A DNA stretch of 17,293 nucleotides from positions 1 to 17,293 of the forward strand of contig CAWUIK010000067.1 in NCBI GenBank assembly GCA_963922585.1, in the 5' to 3' direction. This DNA is from Parvicella sp963922585 (GTDB taxonomy: Bacteria; Bacteroidota; Bacteroidia; Flavobacteriales_D; Parvicellaceae). A program made the translations under genes and the position numbers. This document shows positions 1 to 6,206 of this stretch, piece by piece. Position 1 is the first letter of the stretch. Every line of letters begins with the position of its first letter. Below the pieces are notes generated by a model that saw only the letters and a list, made by a program, of their open reading frames with translations, had not been told where the DNA came from and ran no database searches.

Positions 1-199
1 GAAAATATAACTAGAAGCAGTTTCATGGATTTGTTTTATCTTAAAACCTTAAATTTACAAAAATGTTTAGTTTTTGAGAAATATTTTCAAGTGTTTTTGT
101 ACTTATGGTAAAAAGTAATTTCAGAATAATCTATTTTGCTTAAACATTTAACCTTGATTTTGGTTTCTAACTAAAAAGACATTATAGTTGAAAACAAAG

Positions 200-1288
200 A
201 TGAAATTCAATAATTTTCAAGAAATATTAGCCCACATAGATAACTTCGATCCAAAACTTTATGGGCACACAAGAAATTTCATAGATGGTAATGTTTCTTA
301 TTTATCACCGTATATTTCTAGAGGAATTATTTCAACCAAAACAATTTACAATAGAATTTTAACAAACGGACATACTTTTCAATCTGCAGAAAAATTTATT
401 CAAGAATTGGCTTGGAGAGATTACTGGCAGCAAATATGGTTGAACAAAGGAAATGCAATTGATTATGATTTTAAAAATCCTCAACCCAAGGCAAATTTTG
501 AGGGAATACCACATTCTATACTTAACGCTCAAACTGGAATTGAAGCAATAGATTCTTCCATTAAAGAATTATATGAAACTGGATACATGCACAACCATCT
601 CAGGATATATTTGGCGTCAATTGTGTGTAATGTTGCTCAATGTCATTGGTCGATTCCTGCCAGGTGGATGTATTATCATTTGCTAGATGGAGATTGGGCT
701 AGCAATGCACTGAGTTGGCAATGGGTGGCTGGAGCCAATAGCAGTAAATTGTATTATGCCAACCAAGAAAACATCAATAAATATACATATTCTAAACAAA
801 AAAATACTTTTTTAGATACTACCTATGAAGTCTTGATGAATAGTAATCATATTCCTGAGATATTAAATGAAAAAAGTAGCTCAATCTTATCAACTAATTT
901 GAGTCAATTTGAGAATGATATTATACTAAACGAAGACTTGCCTTTGGTTTTGTACAATCATTACAATTTGGATGCGGAATGGCTCAAAGATATTGAAGCG
1001 AATAGGGTTTTGATTTTAGAACCTAGTTTTTATGAAAAATATCCTGTTTCTGATAAAGTGATAGAACATATCCTATTTTGGGCATCAAAAATTCCAAATA
1101 TTCAAATTTTCAAAGGTTCATTTGAAGCATTGCAACAACAATTTCAGGGTACAATTCATTTTAAAGAACACCCAATTAATAGCCATTACAAAGGTGTAGA
1201 ACATCCAAGAGATTGGATGTTTGAAGTAAAAGGATATTTCTCATCTTTTTTTGCTTTTTGGAAAAAGTGTTTAAAGTCAATTCAATGA
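200..1288 (+). CDS. Short photolyase with inverted domain order (NewPHL-type), probable CPD photolyase
   Basis: Probable light-driven DNA repair flavoprotein of 362 residues. Residues 1-200 match the FAD-binding half of photolyases: SYLSPYISRG (33-42), ELAWRDYW (69-76), TGYMHNHLR (127-135) and DGDWASNALSWQW (163-175). Aligned by eye with E. coli PhrB, W150 and W173 correspond to W359 and W382 and N169 to the flavin-contacting N378; the outer W306 has no clear partner. There is no N-terminal antenna domain. Instead, residues 245-350 look alpha/beta-like (VLILEPSFYEKYPVSDKVIEH) and resemble the N-terminal half of the photolyase encoded at 2112. This FAD-first order is that of the described NewPHL class, whose studied members repair CPD lesions in single-stranded DNA. 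I use the ATG at 200, not the in-frame TTG at 188, which adds only four residues. It is first in a four-gene cluster. Class assignment is good; substrate is inferred. Confidence 0.82.
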   Translation: MKFNNFQEILAHIDNFDPKLYGHTRNFIDGNVSYLSPYISRGIISTKTIYNRILTNGHTFQSAEKFIQELAWRDYWQQIWLNKGNAIDYDFKNPQPKANFEGIPHSILNAQTGIEAIDSSIKELYETGYMHNHLRIYLASIVCNVAQCHWSIPARWMYYHLLDGDWASNALSWQWVAGANSSKLYYANQENINKYTYSKQKNTFLDTTYEVLMNSNHIPEILNEKSSSILSTNLSQFENDIILNEDLPLVLYNHYNLDAEWLKDIEANRVLILEPSFYEKYPVSDKVIEHILFWASKIPNIQIFKGSFEALQQQFQGTIHFKEHPINSHYKGVEHPRDWMFEVKGYFSSFFAFWKKCLKSIQ

Positions 1289-1347
1289 TTCAAGGGATAT
1301 TATAGAGGAAAAAATTTTAACTAATAACGCATTAAAACATTAAATAA

Positions 1348-1962
1348 ATGAATCTTAATAAGAGTGAATTAGCAGCAATGCACAAAGTGAAAAGATTGAA
1401 CATAATTAATTCCATTTCAGGAATAAAACCGGCTAATTTGATTGGTACCTCAGACAAAGAAGGTAATTTGAATGTAGCCATTTTTAGTTCGGTGGTTCAT
1501 ATAGGAAGCAATCCTGCATTATTGGGATTTATTTTGCGTCCCAGTTTCGATGTTAGAAGAGATACTTTTGAAAATATAAAAGAAACACAATACTATACGA
1601 TAAATCATGTTGGTACATCCTTTACAGAAAATGCTCATGCTACTTCAGCAAAGTATTCAAGAGAAGTTTCAGAATTTGAAAAATGTGGGCTGATACCTGA
1701 GCTTTTAGGAGGTTTTGAAGCACCTTTTGTAAAAGAAAGTCCATTGAAAATAGCCATGAAATTTGAGGAAATTATTCCAATTCCAATTAACGATACAGCA
1801 ATGATTATTGGCAGTGTTGAGTTTATTGATATTGCAGATGGATTAATTTCTGAAGAAGGATACATCGATTTTGATACCTTGGGTAGTGCTGGTGTTTCTG
1901 GATTAAATACTTATCACAGCCTTAAACAAATTTCACGATTTCCCTACGCAAGACCAAAATAA
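1348..1962 (+). CDS. Flavin reductase-like (FMN-binding split-barrel) protein
   Basis: Soluble 204-residue protein of the flavin reductase-like/DIM6-NTAB type, which binds FMN and usually reduces flavin with NAD(P)H. Visible features are the N-terminal stretch ISGIKPANLIGTSDKEGNLN (20-39), which fits the first strands of the split barrel; the central NPALLGFILRP segment (55-65) followed by RRDTFENIKET; and YTINHVG (83-89). The length is normal for the family. It sits 59 nt after the short photolyase and 13 nt before the DUF2256 gene, on the same strand. Photolyases need fully reduced FAD, so a role in keeping the neighbouring photolyases reduced is an attractive but unproven idea. Members of this family also act as oxidoreductases on other substrates, so the exact reaction is not certain. 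Confidence 0.8.
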   Translation: MNLNKSELAAMHKVKRLNIINSISGIKPANLIGTSDKEGNLNVAIFSSVVHIGSNPALLGFILRPSFDVRRDTFENIKETQYYTINHVGTSFTENAHATSAKYSREVSEFEKCGLIPELLGGFEAPFVKESPLKIAMKFEEIIPIPINDTAMIIGSVEFIDIADGLISEEGYIDFDTLGSAGVSGLNTYHSLKQISRFPYARPK

Positions 1963-1975
1963 TTTTTCATTTACA

Positions 1976-2110
1976 ATGAAAGGATTTAAGCAAAAACTCC
2001 CTACCAAAATTTGTGTCTCTTGTCAAAGAACCTTTAGTTGGAGAAAAAAGTGGGATAAAAATTGGGAACTGATTAAATATTGTAGTGAAAAGTGCAGAAA
2101 AAACAAATAA
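1976..2110 (+). CDS. DUF2256 family small zinc-ribbon-like protein
   Basis: A 44-residue gene, easily missed because of its size. The protein has two cysteine pairs, C13-x2-C16 and C36-x3-C40, around a very basic, Trp-rich middle (FSWRKKWDKNWE), ending YCSEKCRKNK. This Cys4 pattern with WRKKW between the pairs is the signature of DUF2256, a family of unknown function that I recall being found beside photolyase/cryptochrome genes. The cysteines suggest a small zinc knuckle and the basic surface could contact nucleic acid; both are inference. The start ATG lies 13 nt after the flavin reductase stop, and its TAA is followed one base later by the ATG of the next photolyase, so translational coupling is likely. 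Confidence 0.85.
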   Translation: MKGFKQKLPTKICVSCQRTFSWRKKWDKNWELIKYCSEKCRKNK

Positions 2111-2111
2111 T

Positions 2112-3611
2112 ATGAATACTAAAATCGCCATTTTATTTCCCCATCAACTTTTCGAAAATCACAGACTTTTTGACTTGTGTGATGTTATTTATTTGGTAGA
2201 GGAGGAATTGTTTTTCAATCAATATCCATTTCATAAACAGAAAATTGCTTATCACAGAGCAAGTATGAAGTTTTATGAAAATTATCTTGTAAATGAAAAA
2301 CAAAAAGAAGTCATTTATGTTGATGCTCAAGAAAAAAACGCTTCAATTGCTTATCTTTTGAAATCGATGTGCAATCAAAATATAAAATGTATACATTATA
2401 TTGATGTTGTTGATAATTGGCTAGATAAAAGATTAAAATCTAATGCGTTAAAATTTGGGATTGAATTGGTTTGTTTTGAAAACACTTCATTTTTGAATAA
2501 TACTTCTGAGGAACTATCATTTTTTGATTCGAGTAAGAAGAAATTCTTTCAAACGAAATTTTACACAGAGCAAAGGCTACGATTTAATATATTAATGACA
2601 GACGAAGCCAAACCTGAAGGAGATAAATGGACTTTTGATGCTGAAAATAGAAAAAGGTTTCCCAAAAATAAAATAGCACCGACAATTAAATTTCCTTCTT
2701 CAGACGGTTATTTTGAGGAAGCCAAAAATTATGTAATGCAACATTTTGCAACTAATTATGGGGAACTTCTTGATTACCCTCTTTATCCTCACAATTTTGA
2801 AGAGGCAAAAATTTGGCTAGATGATTTTTTGGAACAAAGATTTTATGCATTTGGAGATTATGAAGACGCTATCTTATTAGACGAACACTTTCTTTTTCAT
2901 AGTGTTTTGTCACCGATGCTCAATAATGGTCTGCTGACTCCAGATTATATTATTGATAGAATTCTTAATAAATATCACAAAAATGAAGGCGTACCAATAA
3001 ATGCTTGCGAAGGAATTATTAGGCAAATTATTGGATGGAGAGAATTTATAAGAGGAGTTTATATTACCAAAGGTACGCTAGAAAGAACCGTAAATTTTTG
3101 GGATTTCAGTATAGAAAATCAAATGCCTAAATCCTTTTATACTGCTGATACAGGAATAATACCGGTAGATAAAATTATCCAAAAAATACTGAAAACGGGT
3201 TATTGTCATCATATAGAAAGACTTATGGTTTTGGGAAATTTCATGTTGCTAAGCGAAATTCATCCCAATGCAGTATACAAATGGTTTATGGAATTTTTCA
3301 TTGACGCTTACGATTGGGTTATGGTACCCAATGTTTATGGTATGAGTCAGTTTGCGGATGGGGGAGTGATGTCCACAAAACCTTATTTGAGTGGAAGCAA
3401 TTATATTATGAAAATGAGCGATGCTCCTAAAGGCGATTGGCAAGAAATCTGGGATGCACTTTTTTGGAGATTTATAGATAAAAGAAGGTCTTTTTTTCTC
3501 AAAAATCCAAGAACAGCCATGATGGTAAGAAATTTTGACAAAATGGAAGTAAATAAAAAGCAACACCTTTTGAGTGTTGCTGAAGATTATTTAAAGACTA
3601 TTAGAAATTAA
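2112..3611 (+). CDS. Cryptochrome/photolyase of the prokaryotic (6-4)/FeS-BCP family, lacking the Fe-S cysteines
   Basis: A 499-residue flavoprotein, close to the usual length of the family typified by Agrobacterium PhrB and Rhodobacter CryB. Order: alpha/beta antenna domain (about 1-130, starting KIAILFPHQLF), linker, then a helical FAD domain with EGIIRQIIGWREFIRG (300-315), GYCHHIERLMVLGNFML (363-379) and NVYGMSQFADGG (407-418). The HH pair at 366-367 matches the histidines tied to (6-4) repair. Odd point: PhrB holds a [4Fe-4S] cluster with C350, C438, C441 and C454. Here the matching places read P351, P439, D442 and about E445, and the loop before ALFW is roughly ten residues shorter. The fold may therefore work without the cluster. 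I start at ATG 2112, one base after the DUF2256 stop, rather than at an in-frame GTG at 2085 that would overlap that gene. Repair versus signalling function is not settled by sequence. Confidence 0.85.
   Translation: MNTKIAILFPHQLFENHRLFDLCDVIYLVEEELFFNQYPFHKQKIAYHRASMKFYENYLVNEKQKEVIYVDAQEKNASIAYLLKSMCNQNIKCIHYIDVVDNWLDKRLKSNALKFGIELVCFENTSFLNNTSEELSFFDSSKKKFFQTKFYTEQRLRFNILMTDEAKPEGDKWTFDAENRKRFPKNKIAPTIKFPSSDGYFEEAKNYVMQHFATNYGELLDYPLYPHNFEEAKIWLDDFLEQRFYAFGDYEDAILLDEHFLFHSVLSPMLNNGLLTPDYIIDRILNKYHKNEGVPINACEGIIRQIIGWREFIRGVYITKGTLERTVNFWDFSIENQMPKSFYTADTGIIPVDKIIQKILKTGYCHHIERLMVLGNFMLLSEIHPNAVYKWFMEFFIDAYDWVMVPNVYGMSQFADGGVMSTKPYLSGSNYIMKMSDAPKGDWQEIWDALFWRFIDKRRSFFLKNPRTAMMVRNFDKMEVNKKQHLLSVAEDYLKTIRN
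3560..3580 (-). terminator. Intrinsic terminator for the thiolase transcript, inside the photolyase gene
   Basis: A perfect 7-bp stem GCAACAC/GTGTTGC with a 7-nt loop. Read on the minus strand it is followed at once by TTTTTATTT, a good intrinsic terminator. It lies 34 nt past the thiolase stop codon. Read on the plus strand it is not followed by a U-run, so it should act only on leftward transcription. It occupies codons near the 3' end of the convergent photolyase gene. Confidence 0.8.
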
Positions 3612-3614
3612 CAA

Positions 3615-4823
3615 TTATACTTTTTCAATCACAGTAGCATATCCTTGTCCAACGCCAATACACAAGGTTACTAAAGCATATTTTTTGTTTTGTTTGTGCA
3701 ATTCTAACGTGGCAGTTTGCAAAATTCTTGCACCTGTCATTCCTAGTGGGTGTCCCAAAGCAATTGCGCCACCATTAGGATTGATTCTGCTGTCATTATC
3801 TTCCAATCCTAATGCTCTTGTACAAGCCAAGCTTTGAGCGGCAAACGCTTCATTTATTTCAATAATATCCATGTCATCTAATGTCAATCCGGCTCTTTTT
3901 AATGCTTTTCTACTCGCTTCCACTGGTCCAATTCCCATGATTCTTGGCTCAACTCCAGCCACAGCACTACTTACAATTCTTGCTTTGGGAGTTAATTGGT
4001 TTCTGTTTGCTGCTTCTTCCGAAGCTAAAAGAATGGCTGCTGCACCATCGTTTAGACCTGAAGCGTTACCTGCCGTAACAGAACCGCCTTCTCTTCTGAA
4101 TGCTGGGCGTAAGTTTCCTAATGCTTCTAAAGTTGTTTTTGCTTTGATAAATTCATCATGTTCGAAAATAATTGGGTCCTTTTTTCTTTGTGGAATAGAT
4201 ACGGCAACAATTTCTTCGGCAAGTCTTCCAGAAGTTTGGGCTTTTGCAGCTTTCATTTGAGACCAATAAGCAAATTGATCTTGATCTTCTCTACTTATTT
4301 TGTATAAGTCAACTAAATTTTCAGCTGTTTCACCCATTCCGTCCACACCGTAAATTTCCTTCATTCTGGGGTTTACAAAACGCCATCCAAAACTAGAATC
4401 AAACATTTGAGAATCTCTTCCGAAGGGTTGTGACGCTTTGGAAATGACCCAAGGACCTCTTGTCATGTGTTCAACTCCACCACTGATATAAATATCTCCA
4501 TCTCCAAGTGCAATGGCTCTTGCTGCGTTGATAGTAGAAGCCATTCCTGAAGAACATAATCTATTTACAGTTTCTCCACCAATAGTTACAGGAAGTCCAG
4601 CCAAAAGCAATGACATTCTAGCTACGTTTCTATTATCTTCACCTGCTTGATTGGCGCAACCAAAAAGAACGTCCTCAATTTCATTGGCATTCAAAGTTGT
4701 ATTTCTTTGAATCAATTCTTTCATGACCAAAGCTCCCAAGTCATCTGTTCTCACTGGAGCCAATGTTCCTCCAAAATTTCCTATCGGAGTTCTTATTGCG
4801 TCTATTATGTATGCTGCTTTCAT
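3615..4823 (-). CDS. Acetyl-CoA C-acyltransferase (thiolase), PcaF/PaaJ-like
   Basis: A 402-residue thiolase that splits 3-oxoacyl-CoA with CoA to give acetyl-CoA and a shortened acyl-CoA, or runs in reverse. All catalytic parts are present: nucleophile C90 in NRLCSSG, H358 in GGAIALGHPLG and C388 in LCIGVGQG, plus NEAFAAQ. The stretch FGCANQAGEDNRNVARMSLL and GWRFVNPRMKEIYGVDGMGE resemble 3-oxoadipyl-CoA thiolases (PcaF/PaaJ) more than general FadA. No paa or pca genes are nearby, so substrate specificity is open and a beta-oxidation role is equally possible. It starts 11 nt after the SRPBCC gene ends and is probably co-transcribed with it. Its stop is only 3 nt from the convergent photolyase stop. 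Confidence 0.9.
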   Translation of the reverse strand: MKAAYIIDAIRTPIGNFGGTLAPVRTDDLGALVMKELIQRNTTLNANEIEDVLFGCANQAGEDNRNVARMSLLLAGLPVTIGGETVNRLCSSGMASTINAARAIALGDGDIYISGGVEHMTRGPWVISKASQPFGRDSQMFDSSFGWRFVNPRMKEIYGVDGMGETAENLVDLYKISREDQDQFAYWSQMKAAKAQTSGRLAEEIVAVSIPQRKKDPIIFEHDEFIKAKTTLEALGNLRPAFRREGGSVTAGNASGLNDGAAAILLASEEAANRNQLTPKARIVSSAVAGVEPRIMGIGPVEASRKALKRAGLTLDDMDIIEINEAFAAQSLACTRALGLEDNDSRINPNGGAIALGHPLGMTGARILQTATLELHKQNKKYALVTLCIGVGQGYATVIEKV

Positions 4824-4834
4824 TTTTTTATATT

Positions 4835-5374
4835 TTAATTATTTTCACAAAATGTTTTAAGTTTTTTGAGACCTAACTCGTAATCAGGACCTAAGAATTT
4901 ATCCATCAAACTACCGAAAATTCTCGAAACTGGATTATTTCCCGAATCCGAAGTAAAATCCCACTTTACGTTTACTTTTTCATTGTTTATTGGAGTGATA
5001 GACAGTGTAACAATAGCATCACCTCTGCCTCCAAAATAAAGTTTGCTTGTTACAGATTCATTTTCTTTTACAGCGATGATTTCCATTTCGCCATAACCCA
5101 CTTTTTTGGGATGACCTTTCCACTTGTAGGATGCTCCAACACCTTCTATGATGTCGTTGTATTCGTGAACTGCATTCTCATCTCTTGCTGTCCAAGGAGA
5201 CCAGTTTTTTACAAAATGCTGCAAAGAGTTGGTTTGTTCAAATACTTTCTCAGGGGAACTTTTTACTTCAATAGTTCTGAAGATATAAGATTTTCTGGGT
5301 CTAGAAAAACCATAAACCACAACCAATATGACTATGAAAGCGAAAATAAGTAAAATGATTTCCCAGATATTCAT
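4835..5374 (-). CDS. SRPBCC-family protein with N-terminal membrane anchor
   Basis: A 179-residue protein. Residues about 4-22 form one hydrophobic helix (IILLIFAFIVILVVVYG), followed by a START/SRPBCC-like domain: an opening strand (SYIFRTIEVKSSPEKVFEQ), the WSPW motif (58-61), a central GGRGDAIVTLSI strand and a long C-terminal helix. Such domains bind hydrophobic ligands in a deep cavity; the ligand cannot be read from sequence. The helix should hold it at the inner membrane, on which side is unclear. It is first in a two-gene unit with the thiolase 11 nt downstream, hinting at a link to acyl-CoA or lipid metabolism, though this is only context. A candidate -7 box lies 23 nt upstream of the ATG. 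Confidence 0.78.
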   Translation of the reverse strand: MNIWEIILLIFAFIVILVVVYGFSRPRKSYIFRTIEVKSSPEKVFEQTNSLQHFVKNWSPWTARDENAVHEYNDIIEGVGASYKWKGHPKKVGYGEMEIIAVKENESVTSKLYFGGRGDAIVTLSITPINNEKVNVKWDFTSDSGNNPVSRIFGSLMDKFLGPDYELGLKKLKTFCENN

Positions 5375-5397
5375 AAACTTAATGATTTAATTATTTA

Positions 5398-5405
5398 CAA
5401 AAATA
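5398..5405 (-). promoter_or_regulatory. Candidate -7 box for the SRPBCC-thiolase unit
   Basis: On the minus strand the site reads TATTTTTG, an exact match to the Bacteroidota -7 consensus TAnnTTTG, 23 nt before the SRPBCC start codon. No clear TTTG -33 box is seen at the usual spacing, and the region is AT-rich, so chance occurrence is possible. Confidence 0.35.
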
Positions 5406-5462
5406 ACAATTAAAAAGTAAAAGAAAGTGGATTTGTGAAGGAAGGTATTATTTATTAAACGA

Positions 5463-6159
5463 TTAATTCTCATCAAACTTTAATTCCTTATTTTCCATTG
5501 CTTTTTCCCAACCATATGAGAATATACCATGATTATTTTCTGTAATATTTTCCATGATTTCTTTCACTCTATCTTGAATTACTATAGGTAAATCGTAATA
5601 ATCAGCATCGACTTTTGTGTTTCTATCATGGTCTAAAACACCGTTTTGATGTCTTACGCCACATTTTTGACCGTTTTGATAGATTAATATCTTGATTCTT
5701 CCATCCATATTGCCATTCATACCTACAGTGCCATATACCATAATTGGATCAATTAATCCATCTTTATCGTAGTCATCTAATTCAAAATATTTTGTCCAAA
5801 ATGAAATTGAATATTCTTCAGAAACTTCATTGCCTTCAGATAGAATAAAATCTTTCAAACTCCATTCTAGATTAAATTCATCATTCTCAAATAGAAAACA
5901 AAATGCTTCTAATTTATCATAACATTCCTTTCTTTCTTTACATTCAATCTTATGTTCAGTTAGAACTAAATAGTGCTTTCCAACTTTATCATTAAATTCA
6001 TAAATTCTAAAAATTGGAAATTCTATATTTAAATCTATTTTTATATTCGAAGTAAAAATTGCATCGACTTCATCTTGGTTTAATTGTCTGCTATTTACTT
6101 GTCCCCAGAATAAATTAGAAACTATAAGTAAGAATAGAAATGGAAATGTCTTTTTTCAT
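5463..6159 (-). pseudogene. Small exported protein, frameshifted in an A-tract right after the start codon
   Basis: Translated on one continuous minus frame, the region from about 6150 down to the stop at 5463 encodes a signal peptide (KKTFPFLFLLIVSNLFWGQ) and a 210-residue mature part with no internal stop. This frame has no start codon at its head: the only suitable ATG, at 6159, is out of frame by one base because it is followed by six A's (plus-strand T run 6151-6156). With five A's it would read MKKTFPFLFLL..., a classic signal peptide, giving a 231-residue protein. In the present sequence that ATG yields only 14 residues, and an ordinary gene caller would report only the last 131 codons from a TTG at 5858. 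The mature part contains an acidic DDYDKDGLID stretch that resembles calcium-binding loops. It faintly recalls a flavobacterial family linked to surface polysaccharide (M949_RS01915 type); I am not sure. It lies 47 nt after the patatin gene. Confidence 0.72.
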
Positions 6160-6206
6160 TTTGTATTGATAATTAGTTTAAAAGTTTCGTTTTCAAAAAT
6201 TATTAA

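Noticed and set aside
1..187. Promoter or partial gene at the left edge
   Set aside because: No open frame of note. The T-rich boxes near 72 and 132 miss the TAnnTTTG spacing by one base and have no matching -33, so no call was made.
188..199. TTG at 188 as start of the short photolyase
   Set aside because: It adds only MKTK before a good ATG at 200 that begins MKFNNF; ATG is preferred.
2085..2111. GTG at 2085 as start of the long photolyase
   Set aside because: It would overlap the well-supported DUF2256 gene by 26 nt, and the family fold begins at KIAILFPHQ right after ATG 2112.
3871..4260. 129-codon open frame on the plus strand opposite the thiolase
   Set aside because: It lies wholly antisense to a conserved enzyme, shows no family motif, and has the composition of a mirror frame.
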